Program-made: the position numbers and the translations under genes | The notes under the pieces: model-generated | What the model saw: only the letters and a program-made list of their open reading frames with translations | What the model was told of the DNA's origin: nothing | Databases searched by the model: none | Shown: in pieces, positions 7,548 through 14,518 of the stretch | Layout: the number at the start of each line of letters is the position of its first letter | Position numbering within the stretch: position 1 is the stretch's first letter | Assembly: GCA_964368605.1 (NCBI GenBank) | Contig: CAYJBP010000040.1 | Coordinates: forward strand, 1-18,708 | Origin: CAYJBP01 sp964368605 | Lineage (GTDB): Bacteria; Bacillota; Dehalobacteriia; UBA4068 | Direction of reading: 5' to 3' | DNA: 18,708 nt

Positions 7548-7730
7548 ATAAAACCCCACTTTGCCGTGGTGACCGCTGTTTTGAAACCTGCACTCAAGCA
7601 GGTGGGTAACCTCTCGCTTGCTTTCGCTGTCCTCTAACTATGGAGGCTTAACGGCCACAAACGAAGCCGGATTCCCGTATTAAAGGTGTTCGGTCAAAAC
7701 TGGCGGCCATACCACGCACATCGTAGGGTA
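7548..7730 (-). ncRNA. ssrS: 6S RNA
   Basis: Predicted 6S RNA of about 183 nt, a mimic of an open promoter that binds the housekeeping RNA polymerase holoenzyme. The ends pair: ACCCTAC at the 5' end with GTGGGGT at the 3' end, continuing through TGCGTGGT with ACCACGGCA. An inner stem is GCCGC..GTTTTG with CAAAAC..GCGGT. Between them is a large internal loop and a hairpin ACCTGC-loop-GCAGGT just before the CAAAAC strand. This layout and short stretches (GATGTGCG, GGCCGCCAGT, ACGGCA) resemble remembered 6S sequences from other bacteria. The closing stem followed by TTTTATT could double as the terminator. A strong promoter precedes it and pyrF follows. No Rfam search was possible; a long pyrF leader would be the alternative. 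Confidence 0.8.
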
Positions 7731-7736
7731 TGCTTA

Positions 7737-7765
7737 ATTATAGCATAAATTTTTGTTTTCTACAA
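7737..7765 (-). promoter_or_regulatory. Promoter of the 6S RNA gene
   Basis: On the minus strand TTGTAG (complement of 7760-7765) and a perfect TATAAT (complement of 7737-7742) are separated by 17 nt. Start of transcription would fall near 7729-7730, exactly where the 5' strand of the 6S closing stem begins. This is the best promoter in the window and independently supports the RNA gene. Confidence 0.8.
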
Positions 7766-7878
7766 CTTTTTTTAAATAATTTTTAATAGATTTTTACAAA
7801 GATAATTAAACACCCAAAATTTAGTAAAAGTTTTAGTTTTGTTCACGTAAGCACCCTTTTATTTTTAGATTACGGGTT

Positions 7879-7912
7879 TATACTAAGTTCATAGTTAAAA
7901 CAAATTATGAAC
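7879..7912 (+). promoter_or_regulatory. Export-operon promoter region with inverted repeat
   Basis: TATACT at 7879-7884 is a reasonable -10 box, but no good -35 lies 16-18 nt upstream (CTTTTA at best), which hints at an activator or alternative control. Just downstream GTTCATA (7887-7893) and TATGAAC (7906-7912) form a perfect 7-bp inverted repeat with a 12-nt spacer. It ends next to the ribosome binding site GAGAGGAA (7913-7920). It could be a repressor operator or an RNA hairpin that shelters the start region of the adaptor gene. The AT-rich stretch from 7766 to 7878 shows nothing else that can be supported. Confidence 0.5.
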
Positions 7913-7926
7913 GAGAGGAAATCATC

Positions 7927-9582
7927 ATGAAATCAAAAAAGTTCTTCAGCAAAAAAAATATTATAATTACCGTGATCGCGATGGCGGCAATAGGCGTAAG
8001 CCTTTGGTATTTTTTACCTAATCAAGGTGCAGCCGAAACCGCCAGCGATAATAGTATGACCGAAGAGCAAATAGCAATCGGCAATATCAGCCAAACTCTA
8101 ACCGGTAGTGCCGCCTTAGAGGCTGCCAATTCTTATACGGTTACCAGCCTGGTAGAGGAAGAAATTTTAAGTGCTAATTTTGAAGAAGGCGATACTGTTA
8201 GCAAAGATACCGTTTTATACGAATTAGATAGCAGCGATGCCCAAAGCGATATCGAAACCAATCAAATCAGCCTAAGCTCTAGCCAAAGAAGCTATAATAA
8301 TGTAGTAGAAAGTTTGGATGAATTAAGCGTTACCGCCCCGATTAGCGGCTATATCACGGCCATAGATGTAGAAGTTGGCGATAATATTAATGCCAATCAG
8401 GTTTTAGGCACAATCCGTGATGATAGTGTAATGGAAATTGAATTACCATTCCCGGCCGATGATGTGGCTAACTTTTATGTAGGCCAGCCGGCAGATATTG
8501 TTTTAGATGGCTCTTTTGAAACAGTAAGCGGCACAATTAGTTTTATCGGTAGCTTGGAAGAAGTTGGCATTGGTAATACAATTTTGCGTTATGTAACAAT
8601 AGCGGTTAATAATCCCGGCGGCTTGGCTAATGGCCAAATTGCTACCGCCAGCATTAATGGGGTGGGCAGCAGTAACAGTGCCAGTTTTAATTATTTGGAA
8701 GAACGTACTATCAGCGCCGAGCAAAGCGGCACGGTAGAATCTATTATAATAGAAGAAGGCGGTTATGCCGCAAGCGGCCAAACCATAATTAAGCTTAGTA
8801 GTGATACTTTAAGCGATAATTTGCAAAGCCAAAGCGATAGCCTGCGTCAATCGGAAATTAGGCTCGAAAATGCCGAAAAAACCCTTGAACAATATACAAT
8901 TACTTCACCAATCGATGGCACAGTGGTAGAAAAATATTATAAGGCAGGCGAAACATCCGAGCAAGGCCAGCCCTTATGCATTATTTACGATTTAAGCTAC
9001 TTAACAATGACTTTAAATATCGATGAATTGGATATTTCCGATGTAGAGGTTGGTCAAAATGTAATAATTACCGCCGAGGCCTTGGATAATAGGCAGTATG
9101 AAGGCGAAGTTACAAAAGTAAGCGTGGTAGGTAGCACTTCGTCGGGGGTAACAACTTATCCGATTACAGTTCAGATTGATGAGCCGGATGGCCTAATGCC
9201 GGGCATGAATGTGGATGCTACCATCGCCATTACCGAGGCTAATCAGGTGCTAACCATGCCCCTTAATGCCTTAAGCCGTGGCAATACAGTTTTAATTACC
9301 GCCGATTCGCCCAGTGCCGCCAATGCCTTAGATACAGAAGCCCCCGAAGGCTATGTATATGTAGAAGTAGAAACCGGTATTAGCGATGATAGCTATGTAG
9401 AAGTGTTAAGCGGCCTGGTAGAGGGCGATACCGTAGCCTATCAAGGTATGGTGCTGGATTTAGATACTGAAGAAATGACGATGATGATGCCGATGGGCGG
9501 CGATATGCCGGCCAGTGGCGGCGGAATGCCCGATGGTGGTGGGATGCCCGCCGGTGGTGGTGGCGGTAGTCGCCCCCAATAA
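7927..9582 (+). CDS. HlyD/MacA-like membrane-fusion adaptor with two tandem modules
   Basis: Periplasmic-adaptor-like subunit of an ABC exporter, 551 residues, anchored by one N-terminal membrane helix (about 11-30) with the rest outside the cytoplasm. A first lipoyl/beta-barrel module spans about 70-250 (SVTAPISGYITAI, then GDNI). A second similar module spans about 258-440 (YTITSPIDGTVVEKYYKAGE, then a barrel ending GLMPGMNVDATI). A membrane-proximal domain follows (about 440-510, GLVEGDTV). MacA-type adaptors normally have one such module in about 350-400 residues, so this is an internal duplication. The hairpin segments (104-130 and 293-322) are short. The tail from about 515 is rich in Met, Gly and Pro (MMMPMGGDMP and similar). 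GAGAGGAA precedes the ATG. The MacB-like ATPase begins 62 nt downstream. Confidence 0.88.
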   Translation: MKSKKFFSKKNIIITVIAMAAIGVSLWYFLPNQGAAETASDNSMTEEQIAIGNISQTLTGSAALEAANSYTVTSLVEEEILSANFEEGDTVSKDTVLYELDSSDAQSDIETNQISLSSSQRSYNNVVESLDELSVTAPISGYITAIDVEVGDNINANQVLGTIRDDSVMEIELPFPADDVANFYVGQPADIVLDGSFETVSGTISFIGSLEEVGIGNTILRYVTIAVNNPGGLANGQIATASINGVGSSNSASFNYLEERTISAEQSGTVESIIIEEGGYAASGQTIIKLSSDTLSDNLQSQSDSLRQSEIRLENAEKTLEQYTITSPIDGTVVEKYYKAGETSEQGQPLCIIYDLSYLTMTLNIDELDISDVEVGQNVIITAEALDNRQYEGEVTKVSVVGSTSSGVTTYPITVQIDEPDGLMPGMNVDATIAITEANQVLTMPLNALSRGNTVLITADSPSAANALDTEAPEGYVYVEVETGISDDSYVEVLSGLVEGDTVAYQGMVLDLDTEEMTMMMPMGGDMPASGGGMPDGGGMPAGGGGGSRPQ

Positions 9583-9644
9583 TTAACCGCTAAATTGTTA
9601 ATCTGATTAATACTATGTGTAGCAATATATAAGGAGGCAATAAT

Positions 9645-10436
9645 ATGCAAGCTTTAATCGAATTTAAAGATGTAAATAAGCATTATATAATGGGTGATAA
9701 TACGGTTATCGCCGCCGATAATATTTCTTTTAAAATATATGATGGCGAATTTGTGGCCATTGTGGGCACATCTGGCTCGGGCAAATCGACCTGTATGAAT
9801 ATTATTGGGGCTTTAGATGTACCAACCAGTGGCAATTATTTGCTAAATGGCCAGGATGTAGGGGCGATGAGCAAAAATGAGCTGGCCGAAATCCGTAATA
9901 AAATGATTGGTTTTATCTTTCAGCAATATAATTTATTGCCAAAACTAAACCTGCTGGAAAATGTCGAAATGCCTTTAATGTATGCCGGCTTAAATAAAAG
10001 CCAAAGGCGACAAAAAGCGCAACAAACCCTTGATTTGGTGGGCTTAGGCGATAAAGTGCTGCATACGCCCAATCAATTATCGGGCGGTCAGCAGCAAAGG
10101 GTATCGATAGCCAGGGCTTTATCGGGCGACCCGGCCTTAATTTTGGCCGACGAGCCAACAGGCGCTCTCGATTCACGCACCGGCCAAGAAGTTCTGGCCA
10201 TGCTTAAAGATTTGCATCAAAAGGGTAATACGATTATTCTAATTACCCATGATAATGAAATTGCCCAGCAAGCCCAAAGGATTATTCGCTTAGAAGACGG
10301 CAAAGTGGTTTATGATGGCGAGGCAATTAATGATCGCAGTGCCAGACGAGCCGCCATTAAAGCAGAACTGGAAGTTATGCCCGAACGGGTTATTAATACC
10401 GATCAGGAATCTAAAGAGCAGAGGTATGCTTCATGA
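9645..10436 (+). CDS. MacB/LolD-type ABC transporter ATP-binding protein
   Basis: Cytoplasmic ATPase subunit, 263 residues, that would power the permease encoded next. Walker A is GTSGSGKST (41-49), the Q-loop is FIFQQYNLLP (90-99), the signature is LSGGQQQR (145-152), Walker B is LILADEP (165-171) with GALDSRTG as D-loop region, and the switch His is in LITHD (199-203). These patterns place it in the MacB/LolD/FtsE subfamily that works by mechanotransmission rather than by substrate passage. About 30 residues after the fold (from 227) are charged and of unclear use. AAGGAGG precedes the ATG. The stop overlaps the permease start by 4 nt (ATGA), indicating coupled translation. Confidence 0.93.
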   Translation: MQALIEFKDVNKHYIMGDNTVIAADNISFKIYDGEFVAIVGTSGSGKSTCMNIIGALDVPTSGNYLLNGQDVGAMSKNELAEIRNKMIGFIFQQYNLLPKLNLLENVEMPLMYAGLNKSQRRQKAQQTLDLVGLGDKVLHTPNQLSGGQQQRVSIARALSGDPALILADEPTGALDSRTGQEVLAMLKDLHQKGNTIILITHDNEIAQQAQRIIRLEDGKVVYDGEAINDRSARRAAIKAELEVMPERVINTDQESKEQRYAS

Positions 10437-11629
10437 AATTTCAAGAAGGCTTTATTATGGCCCTTAAAAATATATCATCCAGCAAAATGCGCACTACCCT
10501 AACCATGCTGGGCATTATCATCGGGGTTTTGGCCGTAATCTTGATTGTGGGTATCGGTAATGGCCTTACCGGCTATATCGAGCAAAGCTTCGAAGAAATG
10601 GGCACCAATCTTTTAACAGTAAGCGTTAGTGGCCGCGGTGCATCTACCCGCACGGTGGATGATGATCAAATGTATCAAATCGTGGCCGATAATCCGGAAT
10701 ATTTAGCCGCTGTTTCGCCCACGGTAACGGTAAGCGGCACTTTAAAAATCGATAGTGATACTATCGATAGCACCACAATTACCGGTATCGGCGAGGATTA
10801 TTTAAGCTTAAAGCAATACCCCATTGCCGAAGGCCGCGATTTAAGCTATGGTGATATTGAATACCGCAATAATAATTGTGTAGTGGGCGCTTACTTTGCC
10901 CAAACCTATTTTATGGGCAATGCCTTAGGTCAAACCTTACAGATTAACGGCAATAATTTTACAATTGTAGGCATAGCCGAAGCAACTACCGATGATATGG
11001 AAGAAGGTGGCACAGATGATGCCATTTACCTGCCCTATACCACAGCCGCTCGCCTAAATGGCAATGCCAATATCAGCTCTTATAGTGTAATGGTTGTTGA
11101 TGAAGATCAATTGGATATGTCGCAAGCAATTATCGAAGCCGAGCTTTATGATATTTTTGGCAGCGATGATGCTTACAGAGTATTTAGTATTGGTTCGATT
11201 TTAGATACCATGACTGAAATGGTTGATGTGCTGGTTTATGTTTTAGCAGGGATTGCCGCCATCTCGCTTTTAGTTGGCGGGATTGGGATTATGAATATTA
11301 TGTTGGTATCGGTAACTGAGCGCACCAGAGAAATCGGTATTCGTAAATCCTTAGGCGCTAAAGAAAGTACAATTTTGCAGCAATTTGTAATAGAAGCGGC
11401 TGTTACCAGCGCTTTAGGCGGCATTTTGGGTATTGTTTTTGGCTATATACTTTGTGCAATAGCCAGCCCCATTGCCAGCCAATTATTAGGTAGTTCTTTT
11501 ACTATCGACCCCGGCGTTAATGCCGTAGCCTTAGCCTTTAGTATTTCGGCAGCCATTGGTATTTTATTTGGTTATTTGCCGGCCAAAAAGGCAGCACGCT
11601 TAAACCCAATCGATGCCTTAAGATTTTAA
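10433..11629 (+). CDS. MacB/FtsX-type ABC transporter permease
   Basis: Membrane subunit of 398 residues with the four-helix MacB topology: one helix near the N-terminus (about 21-43), a large extracytoplasmic MacB_PCD-type domain (about 45-260), then three helices (about 266-292, 322-345, 363-383). The cytoplasmic loop after the second helix carries the family signature TERTREIGIRKSLGA (295-309), and the C-terminus ends PAKKAARLNPIDALRF, a usual FtsX/MacB ending. The first helix is preceded by the family-typical MALKNISSSKMRTTLTMLGI. The start overlaps the ATPase stop. The SLH-protein gene follows after 25 nt. Substrates of Gram-positive relatives include peptides and antibiotics; which one is exported here is unknown. 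Confidence 0.93.
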   Translation: MKFQEGFIMALKNISSSKMRTTLTMLGIIIGVLAVILIVGIGNGLTGYIEQSFEEMGTNLLTVSVSGRGASTRTVDDDQMYQIVADNPEYLAAVSPTVTVSGTLKIDSDTIDSTTITGIGEDYLSLKQYPIAEGRDLSYGDIEYRNNNCVVGAYFAQTYFMGNALGQTLQINGNNFTIVGIAEATTDDMEEGGTDDAIYLPYTTAARLNGNANISSYSVMVVDEDQLDMSQAIIEAELYDIFGSDDAYRVFSIGSILDTMTEMVDVLVYVLAGIAAISLLVGGIGIMNIMLVSVTERTREIGIRKSLGAKESTILQQFVIEAAVTSALGGILGIVFGYILCAIASPIASQLLGSSFTIDPGVNAVALAFSISAAIGILFGYLPAKKAARLNPIDALRF

Positions 11630-11654
11630 ATAAAGCAAATTTTAGGAGGATATT

Positions 11655-13505
11655 ATGTTTAAATTAATTATCAAAAAAGCGTTAACCGCAGTAATAGTAG
11701 CTACTTTAGCTTTGCTTACCGTTTTTAGCGTTGAGGCTCAGGCCTCAACCGGCAGCCAATTAGAAACCGTTAAAGCAATGGGCATTATTGAAGCCGATAA
11801 AGCCGCCACCGCAAATATCAGCCGTGCCGAATTGGCTCAAATGCTGGTGCAGGCATCAAGCTATGCCGATACGGTGGGTAGTGGCTATGGTTATTCCTTA
11901 TATAGTGATGTTAAGGCCGATCATCCCCAGGCCGCTTATATTAAAATTGCCATTGAAGAAGGCTGGCTTACCGGCTATATCGACGGCACTTTTCGTCCCG
12001 ATCAAAATGTAAAAATGGAAGAAGCTATTACTGCCATCTTAAAATTATTGGGCTATGATAGCAGCCAATTAGTGGGTTCTTTCCCTTCGGCTCAATTAAG
12101 CAAGGCCGATAGCTTGGGTTTAATGGATGGCCTAAATTGCGTTCAAGGCCAATTAATCAATGCCGAGCAAATGGCCACAGTTTTTTATAATACCATGTTG
12201 GCTAAAAGCAGCGAAGGTGCTGTTTATGGTACAGCTTTAGGTTATAGTATCAGCAATGATAGCATCGATTATAATAGCCTAGTAGATAATGGTACTGCCG
12301 GCCCCTTTGTGGTAAATGGTGCTTTAAATGTGCCTTTTGATTTAAATAGCGCTAATATTTATCGTGATGGCAAATTAATCAATGCTTCGCAAATTGTAAG
12401 TAATGATGTTTACTATTATAATAGCAGCATGAACACTGTTTGGTTATATACCGACCAAGAATGGGGCACAATTACCGCCCTAAGCCCTTCGGCCGCCGCC
12501 CCTACGGCAGTAACCGTAGCCGGCAATAGTTATCAAATTGGCACTGCCGATGCTGCTTATAAATTATCCAGCCAAGGTAGCTTTAGTATTGGCGATAGCG
12601 TTATCCTGCTTTTGGGCATGAATGGCGAAGTTGTGGATATTTTGGATGCCGCAAATAGCAATAGCTATTATTATGGCCTGGTAAAAAGCAGCGAAGTACA
12701 AAGCGATTTAGCCTTAGAAGAAATTTATTATGCCACCACAATTATGGCCACCGATGGCAGCGAGCGTACTTTTATTCATAGCGGCTATGCCAAAACCGAA
12801 GGCAGCTTGGTGCAAGTTAGCATTGATGAGCAGGGTATTGATATCAATAATTTAAGTCAGCGTAGCCTAAGCGGTACAGTTAATGCCGAGGCTACTACCT
12901 TAGGCGATTATCAATTAGCCGCTAATATCCAAATTTTAGAAACCGATGGTGCCGATGGCTTTATCAGCATTTATCCGCAACGTTTGGCTAATGCCACTTT
13001 AAGTGGTAGCGATATAATTTATTATCAGCTAAATGCACAAAATCAAATTAGCCATTTAATTATCGAAAATGTAACCGGCGATGCCGCCACATATGCTTAT
13101 ATCAGCGATACCGAAAAAGTTAGCAAAAGCGATGGCGCAGCAAATAGCAGCTCAAGTTATGATACCATTTTAAACGGCAGCAGCAGCCAATTAAAGTTTA
13201 GCGGTATTATCTACAGTGCCGAAAAAGGCGGTGCGCAAATTAAATATGATAATGGCCAGGTAGATGGCATTACTAATATTAGCGAAGTAGATATAGATAG
13301 CTTAAGTGGCCAAACTGCTTTTAGCGATGATAAGCAATATCAGATTTCGGAATATGTGCAGGTATTGATTGAGGATGGCGGCGAGTATTCGGCAGCAACT
13401 TTAGCCGAAATTAATGGCGAGGATTATCATTTAAGCGGCTGGAAAGATAATAATCAAGCCCCGGCCGGTGGTTTAATTAGAATTATCATTGCCGAGCCAA
13501 AATAA
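11655..13505 (+). CDS. Secreted SLH-domain protein of unknown function
   Basis: A 616-residue exported protein. A signal peptide (Lys-rich start, hydrophobic 8-24) ends at AQA, with probable cleavage after residue 30. Residues about 34-185 hold S-layer-homology repeats. The clearest is the second, with AAYIKIAIEEGWLTGY and DGTFRPDQNVKMEEA; flanking repeats are more diverged. SLH domains bind pyruvylated or otherwise modified cell-wall polymer. The remaining 430 residues, rich in Ser, Asn, Asp, Ala and Tyr and containing no cysteine, are probably beta-rich and match no family I recognise. AGGAGG is placed 5 nt before the ATG. The 25-nt gap to the permease gene makes it the fourth gene of the export operon. 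No clear terminator is seen after it. Confidence 0.85.
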   Translation: MFKLIIKKALTAVIVATLALLTVFSVEAQASTGSQLETVKAMGIIEADKAATANISRAELAQMLVQASSYADTVGSGYGYSLYSDVKADHPQAAYIKIAIEEGWLTGYIDGTFRPDQNVKMEEAITAILKLLGYDSSQLVGSFPSAQLSKADSLGLMDGLNCVQGQLINAEQMATVFYNTMLAKSSEGAVYGTALGYSISNDSIDYNSLVDNGTAGPFVVNGALNVPFDLNSANIYRDGKLINASQIVSNDVYYYNSSMNTVWLYTDQEWGTITALSPSAAAPTAVTVAGNSYQIGTADAAYKLSSQGSFSIGDSVILLLGMNGEVVDILDAANSNSYYYGLVKSSEVQSDLALEEIYYATTIMATDGSERTFIHSGYAKTEGSLVQVSIDEQGIDINNLSQRSLSGTVNAEATTLGDYQLAANIQILETDGADGFISIYPQRLANATLSGSDIIYYQLNAQNQISHLIIENVTGDAATYAYISDTEKVSKSDGAANSSSSYDTILNGSSSQLKFSGIIYSAEKGGAQIKYDNGQVDGITNISEVDIDSLSGQTAFSDDKQYQISEYVQVLIEDGGEYSAATLAEINGEDYHLSGWKDNNQAPAGGLIRIIIAEPK

Positions 13506-13523
13506 TACATAAAAAAATAACAA

Positions 13524-13538
13524 AATTATAAGAAAATT
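13524..13538 (+). promoter_or_regulatory. CodY-box-like sequence upstream of codY
   Basis: AATTATAAGAAAATT matches 13 of 15 positions of the Bacillus/Lactococcus CodY box AATTTTCWGAAAATT. It lies 107 nt upstream of the codY start, in the only gap between the SLH gene and codY. That position would suit autoregulation of codY. The region is AT-rich, so a chance match is possible, and no convincing promoter could be placed relative to it (TTGCAT at 13538-13543 has no good -10 partner). Confidence 0.45.
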
Positions 13539-13645
13539 TGCATATTAAGAAGGGTTTTTCTAAGCTATGGCGAAATTATATGTTTAATTAGGGTAAGATT
13601 GCTATTTATGCAAAGGCATAAAAGGCACATATAAGGAGTGATTCG

Positions 13646-14437
13646 GTGAAGTCATTATTAGAAAAAACCCGTGAAATTAATCGTATTATCCAAAAAGCGG
13701 CAGGCCACCCCATTAGCTTTGTGGAAATGGCCGAAACCTTATGTCGTAATATCGATTCTAATATCTATATTATCGGCCGCAAAGGCAAGGTATTAGGCTA
13801 TACATTTATGGACAATTTTTACTGTCCTACCATGGATGATATTGTTAAGCTTGATGCTCATTTCCCGGATAGCTATAATGATGAATTATTAAGAATTACC
13901 GAAACCGGCGTAAATATCGACCGTGAGGGTCGTTGTGTATTTGGTGTTCATAGCACTTGCTTTTTAAGCGAAAAATATACTACAATTATTCCAATTATCG
14001 GTGGAGGGCAACGTTTAGGCACATTAATGCTTTCCAAAACCGGCGAATTTGATAATGCCGATTTAATCTTGGCCGAATTAGGGGCCACCGTTATCGGCAT
14101 GGAAATTTTAAGAGCCAAGGTAGAAAAAGTTGAAGAAACTGCCCGTCAAAAAGCGGTGGTAGGCATAGCCTTTGATACTTTATCCTATTCCGAGCTGGAA
14201 GCGGTAGAGCATATATTTAATGAATTAGGCGGTACCAATGGTCTTTTGGTAGCCAGCAAAATAGCCGATAAAGTGGGTATAACCCGTTCGGTTATCGTAA
14301 ATGCCTTGCGCAAGCTGGAAAGTGCCGGCGTGGTAGAGGTTCGCTCGCTGGGTATGAAGGGTACCTATATTAGGGTACTAAATGAATACCTTTTAGAAGA
14401 GCTGGAAAGAATTAAAAATAATCATCATAATTTCTAA
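13646..14437 (+). CDS. codY: GTP- and branched-chain-amino-acid-sensing regulator CodY
   Basis: Cytoplasmic dimeric global transcription regulator of 263 residues, normal for the family. The N-terminal GAF-type sensor domain runs to about 150 (LLEKTREIN, DSNIYIIGRKGKVLGY, TTIIPIIGGGQRLGTL, GATVIGMEILR). The C-terminal winged helix-turn-helix contains the nearly invariant ASKIADKVGITRSVIVNALRKLESAG (given here only as start ASKIADKVG and end RKLESAG) and SLGMKGTYIRVLN. In the ligand pocket the Phe-Pro-x-x-Tyr stretch (HFPDSY, 72-77) is kept, but the position equivalent to Arg61 of B. subtilis CodY appears to be Thr62, and the later Phe-Pro is Phe-Gly. The start codon is GTG with AAGGAG 7 nt upstream. 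It stands between the export operon and rel, with a terminator-like hairpin after it. Confidence 0.96.
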   Translation: MKSLLEKTREINRIIQKAAGHPISFVEMAETLCRNIDSNIYIIGRKGKVLGYTFMDNFYCPTMDDIVKLDAHFPDSYNDELLRITETGVNIDREGRCVFGVHSTCFLSEKYTTIIPIIGGGQRLGTLMLSKTGEFDNADLILAELGATVIGMEILRAKVEKVEETARQKAVVGIAFDTLSYSELEAVEHIFNELGGTNGLLVASKIADKVGITRSVIVNALRKLESAGVVEVRSLGMKGTYIRVLNEYLLEELERIKNNHHNF

Positions 14438-14462
14438 ATTAAGTGCTATAAGTGCAACATTT

Positions 14463-14487
14463 AACGAGGGTGATATTTGCCCTCGTT
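14463..14487 (+). terminator. Terminator or attenuator between codY and rel
   Basis: AACGAGGG (14463-14470) pairs perfectly with CCCTCGTT (14480-14487) across a 9-nt loop, and the stem is followed by TGCTTATTTTT. This is a conventional intrinsic terminator for codY. Because rel starts only 31 nt after the stem, it could be leaky and set the ratio of rel to codY transcription. No obvious strong promoter for rel lies after it. Confidence 0.7.
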
Positions 14488-14518
14488 TGCTTATTTTTAG
14501 TGAAACGGAAGTGGGAGC

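Noticed and set aside
7545..7730. Pyrimidine-responsive attenuator or riboswitch leader for pyrF
   Set aside because: The long rod with paired ends, the promoter placed exactly at the stem and the 6S-like sequence blocks fit 6S RNA better; no PyrR-binding motif or competing terminator/antiterminator pair is seen.
9441..9650. Minus-strand frame over the end of the adaptor gene, Pro-rich product
   Set aside because: It is the antisense reading of the Gly/Met-rich tail and has no start signals.
13545..13563. Terminator after the SLH gene (TTAAGAAGGGTTTTTCTAA)
   Set aside because: The possible stem is short with mismatches and lacks GC pairs, so it is not supported as an intrinsic terminator.
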